In this document: positions 12,882-24,728 of the stretch, in pieces
Layout of the letters: each line of letters starts with the position of its first letter
How positions within the stretch are numbered: position 1 is the first letter of the stretch
Assembly (NCBI GenBank): GCA_037039685.1
Contig: JAWNGF010000003.1
Location: 930,001-994,000, forward strand
Length of the DNA: 64,000 nt
From: Ceratobasidium sp. AG-K
Lineage: Eukaryota > Basidiomycota > Agaricomycetes > Cantharellales > Ceratobasidiaceae
Direction of reading: 5' to 3'
The notes under the pieces: model-generated
What the model saw: the letters and a program-made list of their open reading frames with translations, nothing else
Told to the model about the DNA's origin: nothing
Database searches by the model: none
Position numbers and translations under genes: made by a program

Positions 12882-13727
12882 CTACGCTGAGCGGAGGTAC
12901 AGGACCCATACCTCGGGATGGAGGCGCTCGTCCTGGACCCGGGAGGTGATGAATTCCTGGTCAACAGCAAGGCCGGCAAAGACGGTCTTGCTGCCCGCCC
13001 AATCGACCCGAAGTACACCCTGGTTAATCCTATCCCGCCCAGCGTTGCTCTTGACCTCTTTCGCCCAGGTCTCGGTAAGCTTCGTGCGCTCCTTATCACC
13101 GCATGCCCAAAACTCAGACTCGGCGAGAGGACGATGGAGCTCCTTCCAAATGCTGTGGAAGATATCGTTGATGGTGATCGCGCCACCATCTGGAGACGCA
13201 ACAGTGATCTGCCACGGAAGCACGTCCTTGCAGATCAGACGGATACGAGGTAGTCCGGGTGTGAAGGCCATGGTCGAATCGAATTTGGAGAGCATGTCTT
13301 GACGACCGTTGTTCCAGATCACGCGGGCGGTATCAGGATGGTTGCGGATGTCCCATTCGATGTGGCCTGGACCGCCACGATTTCCATATGCAAGCAGGTT
13401 GTGCAGCTGGGGTTGCTCATCCGAGGGTGGGAGCGCAGTAGGCCCCGCCCAAGGTGTGTTGACGAGGTACATCGCGGGGTGGTGTGGATGGTGGGGGTAT
13501 TGTGGGTGGTGGGAGTACTGTGGGACAACAGCATAGTTTGCAGGTGCGTATGCAACTTGCGGGGTGTAGGTGTACCCTCCCGCTCCCGGAAGAGTCACCA
13601 GCTGGTGACCTGGCGACGGAGCGAGATTAGGAACAGCGGGAAGAGCGCTGCCGGTCGACTTGCGACGTGGTCGGCGTACTGGAGGAGGGGCCATCCCTTG
13701 CGCGGGCATATAGGGCATGGTAGGCAT
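12882..13727 (-). CDS. DUF6699-domain protein with Pro/His-rich N terminus
   Basis: An intronless 281-residue frame. The first ~110 residues are low complexity: Pro-rich (MAPPPVRRPRRK) followed by Tyr/His repeats (HHPQYPHHPHHP). The remainder resembles the agaricomycete DUF6699 domain: a conserved GHIEWDIRNHPDTARV segment, an IRLICKDVLPWQITV strand region, ITINDIFHSIWKELHRPL, and a terminal strand pair. The ATG at 13727 is preceded at a normal distance by a TATA box. The function of DUF6699 proteins is unknown; they are frequent in basidiomycetes. No signal peptide or membrane helix is visible. Confidence 0.72.
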   Translation of the reverse strand: MPTMPYMPAQGMAPPPVRRPRRKSTGSALPAVPNLAPSPGHQLVTLPGAGGYTYTPQVAYAPANYAVVPQYSHHPQYPHHPHHPAMYLVNTPWAGPTALPPSDEQPQLHNLLAYGNRGGPGHIEWDIRNHPDTARVIWNNGRQDMLSKFDSTMAFTPGLPRIRLICKDVLPWQITVASPDGGAITINDIFHSIWKELHRPLAESEFWACGDKERTKLTETWAKEVKSNAGRDRINQGVLRVDWAGSKTVFAGLAVDQEFITSRVQDERLHPEVWVLYLRSA

Positions 13728-15741
13728 CTTGTGTGGTGGTAAGAGTTAGAGGGGGGTTACACTAGAGGAAGTCTGAAGCTGATGGGCTCTCGCAATCCCC
13801 TTATATAGGCGACGATCTTCTTGCACCGCTAGGATAAATATTCCCAAGTCGGTATGACTTGGATCGATCAAGGACTCATCTCACCCAGTTTAGCACTGAT
13901 ACAAAGGCTGTGGCGGGATTATATCCTTCACGTGATGGTGTGCTGGCCATTGACTGGTCCTTTGAAGAATGAAGCATCCACTGCCTACTGTGCCGCCCTC
14001 AGTGCCACACGTCGTCAGCGACGGCAAAGGTGCAAGCACGATACGATACTGGATGCCGAATACGCATATACCATTGCTGTGCCATCGATATCCAACTCGG
14101 CAAGTTGGGTGGGCAGGCTCGGTACGCATCAATGATCGGCCATATGGGACAACAATATTCAGCAAATGCCTCGGTTGTACGTGAGAGACCGAGGGAATTC
14201 GACTGAGCTCCACGACAGAGACAATCGGTTGGAGGCCCTACCAGTCGCCGAGTCTCGTATGGATTGGCCGTGGGCGCCAATCGGAAGGACCGAGCGCTTA
14301 GAGACATGTGCGGTTGCCCCGGATGATTACCAAACGCCACGACAACATCACCGTGGCGCATACGTGAAGCGAGCCCTGCATACTGCACTGAAGGACTCGT
14401 GAAAGTAGCATAGATCTCCCGCTCTGCTCCGAAACCCTGACATCTGCAACTCATATCCATTCGGAATAACTGCTTGAGCGCGCGCAGTTTGTCGGACTTT
14501 ATGCTCAGCGATTCACCACAATGAACATAAACTTCTCTTTCAGGCCAAGACTCACCCGTGAGACAATTGTACTTGGACACTGATTAAGTATGCAATGCAC
14601 ACTGGATAAAACACGCATCACCATGTATTATCTCTTAGTTTCTTCCGTGTGGTTGGGGAATCCCGCCTGCTGCAGCGCTCGGCAAGCGCTCATACCCAAT
14701 GTGGCTAGCAGAGACAGAGTCAAAAGAAAAATTGAGAGTATTTGACGGAATCGATCGGGGTATCTCCAGCAGCATGGGCAGAGACCAACTGATGTGGACA
14801 AGTGACCCAGTCAGCCCCACGATTGCCCACATCAGTGCGCAGCAGGCGGGGCCGACCCACGGCGGGTCCATAGATTTCACGACTGGTGGCCCGACAGCTT
14901 GTCAGGAGAGGGCGGTGGGCAAGTGTTGGAGTGAGTCCAGCTATAAGAACTCCCCCACAAGCGCAGCCAGCACAAACCCGTGGCTGGTGTACAGCTTTGA
15001 TTGTCCATCAAGGGAACCCGAGTGGCAGTACTAGCTCCCTATTGGACTGCTCGAGCTCGAGTCAGTCTTCTAGAGTTACAAGGTGCGATAAACGCGACCA
15101 GTAAAGGAAGCAGGCGGTTGGGGTCGCACGGGTGCGAGTACCTTCGGGGGTGACTGGAAGTAGCGCTGGGTAGTCGGGAAGCTGGGATTGAAACCCCGTT
15201 GACGCGAATTCGGACCTTTCTCCGTAGAGGGCCTGCATCTTGTTGAACATTCACCCAAGGTCCCACTCTGAGGAACACCGGGGAAACCGAGATCACTTCC
15301 ACAAAAATGACCAAGCAGGGAATGACAGACCTAGGAAACCACGCATACACGGCGCACATTTAATCAGGCTCACAAAATCATTTGCTATTCCATCAGTGGA
15401 AGAGGGAAAAAAAAAACGTAGCGAGCACGCGAAGGGAACTTCAAGGTTGTGGGCCACATGGACGTGCCTAGCGACAATCAGAAAACACTGGCGTTTTCGT
15501 GGATCTAGTTTAGAAGGGGGAGCGAATAATTAACCAATGTTTGTGCACAATGTTGCAAGGAGGTTTCAACAGGTAGTCCAGTGTTCACTTAGTGTCGGTG
15601 ATTGGGGATCGAAAAGGATTTAAATCACTCATTAACTCACACAGCAAGAAATGGTGAAAGAAATCGTATAAAATCAACTAGTCCGTGAAACTATGTAATG
15701 TAGTCCATAAATCAAAATCCTCCAAGGCCGAAACTCGTAAT
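13728..15741. other. About 2 kb intergenic region with no supportable gene
   Basis: This lies between the DUF6699 start and the 3' end of MAG-like gene 1. A 193-codon minus-strand frame (13999-14580) exists, but it has no motif, signal, domain or consistent codon bias. Smaller frames look random. A short A-run occurs near 15409. I see no inverted terminal repeats or transposase remnant. Confidence 0.45.
13801..13807 (-). promoter_or_regulatory. TATA box upstream of DUF6699 gene
   Basis: On the minus strand this reads TATATAA, 74-80 nt upstream of the ATG at 13727. It supports that start and the direction of transcription. Confidence 0.5.
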
Positions 15742-16975
15742 CTAGAGGAGGGCAACACCCATCAAAGCACCGGCAAAGGTAACAGCGCCCGCAGCGGCGG
15801 CACCAGCCAAGTTAAAGCTGAGAGCCGAGGCACCGTTGGTAGAGGGAGCAGCGGTACCAGTAGCCGACGACGAAGCCGACGACTTGGCCGAAGCACCGGC
15901 GCCGGAGGCAGCGCGGCTGGTAGTGACTCCAGTAGCAGCCGCGGCGGACGAACCAGCCGAGGAAGCAGCGGTAGCGGAAGGAGTGACAGCAGCACCGGCG
16001 GCGCTGGGTAGACCAGTGTAGATGGCAGCGCTGGTGGCGGCAACACAGTTGGACGACTTGGGCATGCGAGCGGTGTAGGGGACAACAGTGATGGCACCGA
16101 GCGACTCAGGGGGCTGAGTGTAGGTCTGAACGGCACCAGCGGAGTCGGTGTAGATACCGGGGAAGTCTTGGCTTTCACCCTCGCACGACTCAAAGACACC
16201 ATCAACGTAAGCGGCGGGAGCGTTGAGGTTGCAACCAATGCGATCGTAGATGTGCTCGCAGTAGTGGGCAGCGTTGGGTCCCGAAGGGTCGCAAGCCTTC
16301 ATGCAGAAGACTCCTCCACCCATGAAGTTGTGCCACTCAATGACCTGAGTGAACGCGTTCTTGTCCGCGCCCCAAGCGTTGGTGAACACAAGGCCACCAA
16401 GCGGGTTACCACGCTGGTCGGCACCGTGAGGGTCCATCTCTCCTCCACCATCATCAGCCTGCATGTTGATCTTGGTCTGATCAATGCGACCAACGACCTG
16501 AATGTAGTCGGGTGTCTTCATGAACTGGACACCAGTGAGGGCACCAGCGGGGATGAGACGAGTGCCACGACCAGGCTTGGTGCACCATGCGACAGCCTCG
16601 CCCTCAGTGTTGCCGACAACCGAGTTGGGCTCAGGAGGACCCCACAAGCAGAAGTCTAACTCAGGGTCAGAACTGAAAAAGACAAATGACTGCCAAGAAC
16701 ATACCATCAAGCGCGTTGACGGTGGCGGTTTGGCAAAGCGATGTCTGGCTCTCGGTGGTCGAGTTGCAGATGTTGTAGCCGAACTGGGTGCCACGCTCAC
16801 CGGTGTCGGTGTCGACCTTGTAGGGCTGTATACGAGTGTGAGCTCAAGTACGGATGTCGGAGCAATTGATACGTACGAGGTTGTTCCACTCAAAGTGCTT
16901 TTGGTAAAGAGGGGTCTGGGCAAGCGCACCAGCAGCGCACGCCGCAACGGCCAAAGCAAGAGAACGGGAAGCCAT
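15742..16975 (-). CDS. MAG-like (macrofage activating glycoprotein) GPI surface protein, copy 1
   Basis: The product is a secreted glycoprotein of the basidiomycete family annotated as 'macrofage activating glycoprotein'; its molecular function is not established. The ATG at 16975 starts a signal peptide (MASRSLALAVAACAAGALAQ). Introns at 16826-16876 and 16656-16704 are removed. The conserved core then reads PYKVDTDTGERGTQFGYNIC, DFCLWGPPEPNSVVGNTEGE, WCTKPGRGTRLIPAGALTG, DDGGGEMDPHGADQRGNPLG and YCEHIYDRIGCNLNAPAAYV. Regularly spaced Cys residues suggest disulfides. An Ala/Ser-rich, O-glycosylation-prone tail and a final hydrophobic segment (AAAGAVTFAGALMGVALL) indicate GPI anchoring at the cell wall or membrane. 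The frame is intact, unlike its paralogue at 29515-30794. Confidence 0.85.
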
Positions 16976-17391
16976 TGGAGAAAAGAGTGACTGGACTAGG
17001 TGTGTGTAAGGTGTGTTCGCTGTTGCGTAGTGAGGATTGCTCGAAAGAGAGCTGAGAGACACTGAGCAGAAGGAGAATGAGGAAAGACGTCTTGCGTCCC
17101 CCACTTTTTGTAGGCAAAGCGGGTAGCCCGATTTCCAACAGGAGGAAAGGAAGTCCCTGCCAAGACCATGGTCCCCACGAAGCTCGCGGCATCATGTCAC
17201 GAACTGAAATCCACGCATAATATTTGATCACCTCCATGCACCCTGTACTATTTATATCCAGAGTTCAACCTCGATTCGTTGATGTTCGAACACGCAGGCT
17301 TCCTAGTGAAACAGTAATGTGTAATGAATGTAGAATACAATTATTCGCACGACCATATGCATGCGCAAAAGAACAAAAATTACAAGGATCG
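16976..17391. other. Intergenic: promoter side of MAG copy 1
   Basis: About 0.4 kb between the MAG copy 1 start and the 3' end of the next leftward gene. A minus-strand ATATAAATA-like stretch near 17250-17258 lies about 275 nt upstream of the MAG start, too far to call a core TATA box without a known long 5' UTR. Confidence 0.4.
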
Positions 17392-18360
17392 CTAAGCCTT
17401 GAGATTTACATCGTGAAACCCAGATTTCTCGTCAGGTCCGGAATATCCGCGGATGGGGGCCGCGCCATTGTACGCTAGTGTTCCAGGCATCGGGCCCTGA
17501 GCTGCCTGGACGTATGGCATGTATGCAGGAGCGCTGATGTACGGCGGGAGATACGCCCCAGGGGAGAAATGAGACGGCGCAACGGGTGGTGGAGTCGAAA
17601 TTGTCACTCGCTAAAAAGACGTTAGAAGCTGTCGCGGCTGGCAACGCATATCGTACCCCATTGATCGAGAATATGCCAGGCATCTCGACCTTCCACTCGG
17701 GAATGAACCTTCCGTTGGCGTTGGCATGGTCGTAGGATTGCCATTGGCGAAGCTGGGCACGCATGCGTCCGATTCCCTGTGCAACGTGAGAGTGTGTACG
17801 TTATGACCTAACAAGCACGTACAAGGTACTTCCAGCTAGCCAGCGGCGCCCACAAAAATACCATCACGGCGATAAACATCCCAAACCCGGCCGCACGAGC
17901 CTGGTAAAACGATTGGTCCCGTCGCTCGGGGTCAAAGACCGCATTAAAGACGAGGCGGTAGAGCGGAAAAGGCAGAATAAGCGAGGCGCTGTTTCCAATT
18001 GTCAGCGGGACTCGAGCGGCCATGTGTCGGGACTTACATCATTGCAGTAATAAACCAGATGCGTTCCAAGAGGGGTTTGGAGTAGCGTGCGCACATCATC
18101 TTGATGGTCGAGGTGCGTTGGTCCCATACATCGTGAGCGAGCTACGGCGAATTAGTGCTGTTCGGCGCCGGTCGCACGCCACTTACTAGTCCGGAGAGTT
18201 CGTACGGCAACGGGGGCATCTCGTGGCTCTTGCTCACAATCTGGGCAGGGTGAGCATACATCGAGGCCGCATACAATTTACGCACCAGGGTAATCTTCCC
18301 GTCGACGGTACGTTGCGCACGACCATCTTCACCTTGAGGCATGTACATCCGGATAGACAT
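17392..18360 (-). CDS. Uncharacterised multi-exon membrane protein
   Basis: A conserved-looking but unrecognised fungal protein assembled from four or more short exons. The visible N-terminal exon (ATG 18360) is soluble and basic (MSIRMYMPQGEDGRAQRTV). Later exons carry hydrophobic segments (RIWFIT region; SLILPFPLYRLVFNAVF; AAGFGMFIAVMVFLWAPLA), then a cytosolic-type helix (MRAQLRQWQSYDHANANGRF, PEWKVEMPGIFSINGV) and a Pro/Tyr/Ala-rich tail ending HDVNLKA. Frames join across introns without a break. An additional upstream exon near 18600-18707 is possible (a frame with SDSFVGGSIVGANK before a GT donor), but I could not join it in phase. No function can be assigned. Confidence 0.6.
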
Positions 18361-19329
18361 CTTAAAGTCGTAGAAATAAAGAACAACCGGTGTTCAGCTA
18401 GCAGCCAGGCAAGCACTAAAATCGTCGATGAAAGCGGCAAAGAGACCTGCTCAGAATGAGGGTGGAAGCGGCGAGCCTTGCCTTTAGAGAGCGTTGAAAG
18501 AGGGTGCGGCAGCGACAAAGATAGACTACAGACCGAACCGGAGCGTGGTCATGCCAACTCGCATCTTTTGTTACGCATGGCTCTATTCGGTACATGACAT
18601 AATCTCGTATGACCTTTGTTGGCGCCCACAATGGACCCCCCGACAAAGCTGTCGGACAAGGCGCAAGAGCTGAATTCACTCTTGGGCAAGACATTACGCA
18701 TACTCATTCAAGACGGTCGAGGCTTTGTCGGTGCGCCGGTTGCTTCTACTCGGGACGTGTCTGAGCGTTTGTAGGCACGTTTGCATGCATTGATCGGGAG
18801 AAAAATATTGTGCTTTCGAATACTGAAGAGTATCCTCCGGTGTGCTCGAACGACGGTCCCCGGTTTGTTGGGCTCATTATGGTGCCCTGGAGATGGGCCG
18901 TGTCGGTTGAATTGGAGGTGGTGCTTGGTGCCGACGAATATACTTGACCTGTCGCGACCGACACTTCCGTGCGCTAGAATCGAGTTCCGTTCCATACCCT
19001 TCACTTTACCCGCCATCCCTCAAACACCAATTAAATATATGCAAGGGTTCGAGGTACAACGCGGCCCACATCTTGAGACGAGCTCTTCTAGTTGACGTAC
19101 AGTGTCATATTACCCCGCGCCCAGAACAACGCGCCCAGAACAAAGCTGGCGGGATTTTCAAACAGGCGGGCAGGCATCAACGCGGCGGCATCGTGCGGCA
19201 GGGTGCAGGTCGAAAGCCAAGCTCCATTTCACGCCAAACGAAGAAAAAGTACAACAAACGCGGTACACACACACACTTACAGTCCACTTGCACAGAAACC
19301 CGAGAAAGAGCGAATGAAAGTAAACACGG
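18361..19329. other. Intergenic between membrane protein and forkhead genes
   Basis: Nearly 1 kb. The left third may hold 5' UTR or an extra 5' exon of the leftward membrane-protein gene. The right part is the forkhead 3' flank. No other feature is supportable. Confidence 0.4.
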
Positions 19330-20557
19330 TCACACGAATTGATTGTGCTCGTCCAAGCCATCAGGGCCATCGTCATCGTCCCCGTCCTCTTGGTTGTCTT
19401 GGACGCCTTGGGGGTTGCCGGCCGGTTGAAACGCTCGCTTGAGGTTCTCGGCCATGAGTTGGTACCAACCCTCGTGCGCTTGCAATACGTTCTCATCGAC
19501 AGGCTCGACGCCATCTGCAGCCTCTCCATTTGCCTGAGCCTGCGCTTGCGCCTGGGCGGTCGCATACGCGCGGTCCTGGTGCATGGTAATCAACCAGAGC
19601 TTGCTGAGTTCATTGTGCCAAATATTCTTCCAAATCGGCATTCCATCCGCATTGACCGTCGGCAGCTCGGGCATATGTTGTTGCTGTTGCTGGTGTTGCT
19701 CGGCCGCATGCTGCATGTCGTGCATCTGCATGTGCTGTTGCGGCGGCGGATTCGTGATCGGAGGCATGATGGGGTACCCGGATGGGTCGTACCTGGCCAA
19801 TTGATGAGCAGTGTCGCGTGGGAACTCGAGCGACACGTACTGGGTCATGTCTGGGTACGCCAGCGCGTAGGGGTATGTCGCCTGTGTACTCGGACCGGCG
19901 CTGGGGACGTCGGGTGCAGGTGCCGTGGCGTCATATGTCGGCGTCGGGTAGGGCGCAGCGGCGCTCGCGGTGTTCTTGGATCCTTTCGTCTTCTTTTTTC
20001 GCACACGGTGAACGCCTGTCCGGGGGTCGATGCTATCGTTGACCGTCCAATAGTGGCCCTTGCCGCGATCGGTGAGCGGACGGGGAATCTTTTCAAAGCA
20101 TGGGTTGAGCGACAGGTTGTGTCGTATCGAGTTCTACAGGGGGTTAGCTTGGGTAACTGGAAATATAGTGCGCTCACCTTCCACCCTGGCGGCGCGTTCC
20201 TAAAGTAGGGAAACCGACTGGCAAGCGCAAAGTAAATGTCTTCCAGCAACAGCCGTTGGTTGGGCGAGCCTTTGATCGCATAGCTATACGGTGTTAGTCG
20301 TGGCTAGCAGATAATTAATGCACTTACCGAATGAGCGTCGAATACGGATAAAACGGCTTGGAATTGGGATTCGGGCCGTCCTTGAGGTCGTCGAGGGAAT
20401 GCGCATCGCCCGACGGTTCATGGTAATACTGACCCGGCGCAAGCTCTCCGTCGAGGCCTTCATACGCCTGCAGGTCTGGATTCATCGGCGGCTGCTCCAT
20501 TGGCGGCTCCGAGTTAATGTCCGGGTGGTGTGTATGCTCCATGTAGTGGGCGTTCAA
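19330..20557 (-). CDS. Forkhead (winged-helix) transcription factor
   Basis: A DNA-binding transcription regulator with a forkhead domain. Exon 1 (20328-20557) ends in [11 protein letters not shown]. Exon 2 (20178-20283) gives [20 protein letters not shown] and [13 protein letters not shown]. Exon 3 (19330-20133) starts with [19 protein letters not shown], the recognition-helix signature, then [12 protein letters not shown]. The two introns are 44 nt each. The region after the domain is basic (RKKKTKGSK), consistent with a nuclear localisation signal. It is followed by Pro/Ala/Gln-rich activation-type sequence including an HQQQQQH run and an alternating AQAQAQAQ stretch, and ends in an acidic [10 protein letters not shown] tail. 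The domain sits near the N terminus. Which fungal forkhead subclass this is cannot be decided by eye. Confidence 0.9.
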
Positions 20558-20894
20558 GCTGATCGCGCGATGCTTCTCTGCTTATATGGAAACGGCCGCG
20601 CGCACGGGCCACCCTCCATTGTGCCAGCGACGACGAGGGATGCGACGACGAGGGGTACGACGACGAGGACGGTGCGCTGGGCGATTGTAATTCAATGTTA
20701 TTCATCCCCTCGCGTGTCTCTGCTTGGCCAGAAAACAACGACAAGCGGCCGGTACACAACAAGCACCGAGCAACACCGCCCTACCAACCCATTGCCACAC
20801 GGATTCAAACGATAAACAAACTCGATAATTCGAGTCCAATTCATGACAAAAATAAAATACATCGCGCCGTCTATGTCTAGTGCCCTCTACGATG
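20558..20894. other. Short intergenic region between forkhead start and carrier stop
   Basis: About 0.34 kb. It includes a GACGA-repeat-like stretch around 20629-20670 (several copies of CGACGAGG). It probably carries the forkhead 5' UTR and promoter. No gene is seen. Confidence 0.4.
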
Positions 20895-22145
20895 CTAATA
20901 CTTGCTCAAAAATCGGCTAGCCATCTCGAACCCGAGGAACGTCGCCCCGTTGGCAAACGGTGACCTGGAACGCCGTAAGGATCAGGAAGAACGTCCACAC
21001 AACCGACTCACCGAATCAAAATGGGAATCAGTCCGCGTGTAAACGCTGGCACTCCCTCGGCCTTCCATATTTGCCTAACGGCGTCCGAGCCAGACTTGTA
21101 CTTTTGTCCCGTCGCGAAGCTGAACCCGTCGGTTTGAATCCGAGACTTGATCATGTCAATCGGGAAGATCACTGCCCAGAGCTGCGCGGGTCAATCAGAG
21201 TTGGCCGATATCGCACTCGACGTACCGCATATCCCGCCGCCGCACCAAACAAGATCGCCTTGGCAGGCGCGATATCCTCCCGGCGACACTCGTTGATACG
21301 CATCTCGCGCTGCACGAGCTTCTCATACGCCCAAAAGTACGCCGCATACCCCGTCGCTTCGCGCAACAATGTCGGATTTTGGCCCTTGAAGATTCCAGCG
21401 ATCCCGTTGGACCGATAAATCTTCCTGACCGCGTCCCATGGTCCATTGTAAAGCTTGGCGTGATGGGGCTGCGTCTGTAATCCTGTGATGCTAAATTAGG
21501 CGCGTTCTCGGAAATGTGGCGAGTATTTACTGATGCGAATGTGCTCGACGGGTCCAGAGACGACGCTATTGGCGAGTCCGGCCGCTGCTCCGGCTACGAG
21601 CAGTTGCCCGCCGGTTAGAAGCATTCCGTCGGGCCCTCCTGTTCCTGCCTTCCGATTTCTTTCGGCGAGGAATCGCTTGGTTCCTTCGAGAGCGGCAAAT
21701 TGGATAGATACGCATAGACCGATGCCGAGCAGCGGAGTCAAGGTACCCTGGATGCCACGTAAAATACGCTGGCGATGGGAGCGGACACTAGCGCACCTTG
21801 TAGAACGCTAGTGGTCCTTCGTTCTTGAGGATCCCTGCCGCGCAGTCGACCATGCCTTTGTACGTGCCCGGTGCGGCCGTTTGCATTCGCTGCATGTACT
21901 CTGATAAATTTCGCTAGACCGTGTAGATAGCAAAAAGTACTCACCACTTTGACAATCTATCCATACATTAATAAAATTAGTAACGCCGTTCGCTCCAATG
22001 CGAACAACTAACATCAAACGGCTGTCCCACCAAAACCTAAAGCAAGCAAATGAGTCATGCGCATGAACCCCTAAAAACAGGAATCACCCACCTGTCCAAT
22101 TCCTCCGACCGTCCCGGCCGTCAAGTCCTTTGCCGTCTTGTTCAT
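20895..22145 (-). CDS. Mitochondrial carrier family protein, YMC1/carnitine-carrier-like
   Basis: A six-helix inner-membrane solute carrier. The ATG at 22145 (MNKTAKDLTAGTVGGIGQ) starts the first repeat, and an in-frame stop lies shortly upstream. All three repeats have the carrier signature P-x-[D/E]-x-x-[K/R]: QPFDIVKVRMQT, GPVEHIRIRLQT and FPIDMIKSRIQT. Each is followed by the Gly-rich second helix (YKGTLTPLLGIGLC; FKGQNPTLLREATGYAAYF; TRGLIPILIRSPFANGA). The protein ends RFLSKY. Several short introns are removed without frame conflict. The helix-1 sequence and the Arg-rich second repeat resemble the YMC1/YMC2 and carnitine/acylcarnitine group, which exchange amino- or organic-acid-type substrates. 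The substrate is inferred only at family level. Confidence 0.85.
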
Positions 22146-24728
22146 GATTGACGCGAACGACGAGATAGGCTTTGGTCCTGTAGTCGAGGGGTGGTGGTGG
22201 GGAGCGATTGACACCGCTTAAATCCGATGAATGGTGGCTGTGCTGATTTTGTTGAACGAGGCAACTCGCTGGCCGATTCAGTCGGTGTATGGACCGGTCT
22301 TGGTCGGGGTCGCGACTACCTTTGCGCAGGGCTAGTGTATGAGTTGCCGTCGACGCTCGGATCATGATGGGGTGATAGCGGGGGTGTTCAAATAGAAACG
22401 ATGTAAATTGTATTGATTTCATGGATAAATCTCAGAGTTACCCTGCTTTTAGATGAGCGGCGAATGAATGCATAGTGCATATGCGCCTTTTGGTAGTACA
22501 AGTTCACTAGAATTCTTTTTAAAGGGCATGCTGAGGATGCCGTCAAGTCCTCAACACCGTTGAAATTTAACACTGAGACATGGGGAATACATCGTTCGCG
22601 CTACGAGAGCGACTTGCCGGCAAGAAAAGCTGACCAATGAGAACCAACCAACAACTTCACAACTATGTTCTAGCGTATGGAAGGTGGCTAGCTCTAGAGG
22701 CACCTAGATCAGTAGTGTACCATCAATCGTAATCCACCCGCCTTTGTTGAACCTGCGAGTGTGTACGGACTTGAAAACACGCCAAATGGGCTCTGGGGCA
22801 TTTTTAGTATGATTATTGAGCCCATGAAGGGGTGTATGCGACGACAATCTAGCTACAACCGAAGCAAGCGGAAAACAAGCAACGTGATCGTATATGCGCG
22901 TACATATACTCGACCACGAATTTGGACCGCCGGACTGAATCAAACGGGCTTCGCAGCGTCAATATAGCTATAGCACTGATTCTAGGAATTACCCAGCATG
23001 GCGTTATCCCATTGAGATCGAGAGCTCGCACCATGACTTGGATTTGATTATCGTGATGTGGATTACGTATGGCTGGCCAGGCAGTCGCACTGAGAAGGTC
23101 AAACCACTTCTCATCACCGTTGGCCAGTTCCAAGCACTTGCCCTAAAATTGAACTGCTCTCCAGTATATTAAATAAAAATAAATGAATGTTATATCATTA
23201 CACATCAATTATGCTTTCTCTGACACCATCCAGGTGCGTACGCAAATGCTGAAGATCAGATACAGTGACAACATACCCGACTTCATGCTTCGCATGGGGG
23301 ACACCCACAGTCACGGACCCACAAGCTTTACCTCTTTTGACCTTGGCAAAAAGCATAATATGAGGGGCAATGAGTGCAGGTCGTTATTACTGTAGTCTGA
23401 ACGTCGCTCTACCATGTGGATGGAACCCCCGCTCATCTAAAAGCTGACTGTAAATATATGCGCCCCACAGTGCCGACATTATCGTAATCACCACAATGAG
23501 GAGTCAAAAAGGTTCCCCGTATGTGATCGTGTGCTTGTATATTTCGACAGCCAGAGACCATTCAAATATTCGATTCATGTTCAACTTGTCACACTGGAAG
23601 GGGTCCCCCGTAAGATGCACTAGGGAGGAGCATCATCTTCGTAGCGCCCATGATGCGATTGGTTCAGTTAAGTCACTATGGGACTGAGATAAGTACACAG
23701 GACGAGCCTGCGGTAATCACTGTTAATTCCGTGCTAAGCAAAAAAGAACCTGCTGCGAAGCTGTCCCTCGCTTCATTGATGAAGAAGGGTTGCTGATGCA
23801 TCACGACTATCGGCACATGAGCCTGGTAGGAAACCTGCCAACCACATCTGATTTACCTGCCTTGGCGAAGTAATCATAGTTGAGAACCTAAACCTTACGA
23901 GCTACACCGACCCCGAACTATATCCAAGCGGCATTGTCGCAGGCTGAAGCAACACCCCTGACAGCAGCTGATCGACCTTCTGATTATCCAAAGGAAAAGA
24001 CTCTAACAAGCATTACGCCGGCTCATAGTTATTTCCCAACTCGAAGCCTGAATTGCGTGCGTGCCCAAACCTCATAATGTATATGATTTGGACCTGGACA
24101 TCCTGTTAAAATCAAGCATTGTCTTACACTTGCTCTACTGGTAGACTGAATAGCACGGTGCGCAGCACCATAACTATCATCAGAGACCACTCACTTGGTA
24201 TGAGCGGAGGGTCAAGCTTCTGAGCGCTAATTATGGACCGGGCCACTATCACCAGAGCAGCGCTGTCACTCTCATAACTCCATATGATATAGCTTCTCCG
24301 CAGCACTCTTATTGGCGGGTGCGGGGTACCACGAAGTTGTGTAATATATGCGCCTGGGGACGTGCCTCGAGCAGATTTCTCGTACTGCGGACCTTGCTGG
24401 GAATTTGTCCCGTCGTTATCGAATCGGTGTGTCACAACCGCAGCCTAGGCTTTGGTTACTTATATTCGTACGGTAGCTTGGCCATTCACCAAGCCTTCAC
24501 TTTTTCTCGGACAGGGGTAGCCCGTCGGCCGTAATCCCTGACATGGCCAAATTTACTTCGCCAGCACTGCAAGCATTTGCCTCTCCTAGGAGATACATCC
24601 CACTTGCCATCTTTACTCTGGTTCGTATTCAAGTGATTCAATTCGCAAGTGTAAAGCTCAAACGCTCTACCCCTTGTTAGATTATAGGGCATTATCTCCT
24701 GGGGGTAATTCATGAGGGATATGGGGAG
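22146..24728. other. 2.6 kb region with no recognisable gene
   Basis: This is the longest stretch without a recognisable gene. It is AT-richer than its flanks, and its open frames are short (under about 105 codons) and mutually incompatible. I found no transposase, reverse transcriptase, long terminal repeat or inverted repeat by eye. It ends at the abruptly beginning GT15 gene, so it may hold that gene's missing 5' exon, diverged beyond recognition, or may have replaced it. Confidence 0.45.

Noticed and set aside
13999..14580. 193-codon minus-strand frame in the intergenic region
   Set aside because: No domain, signal peptide, membrane segment or consistent codon preference; many Cys and Arg residues scattered as in random sequence.
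16168..16659. 163-codon plus-strand frame
   Set aside because: It is antisense to the well-supported MAG copy 1 exon and mirrors its codon bias.
19339..20208. 289-codon plus-strand frame
   Set aside because: Antisense shadow of the forkhead exon 3; it crosses both forkhead splice sites and shows only Leu/Arg-rich noise.
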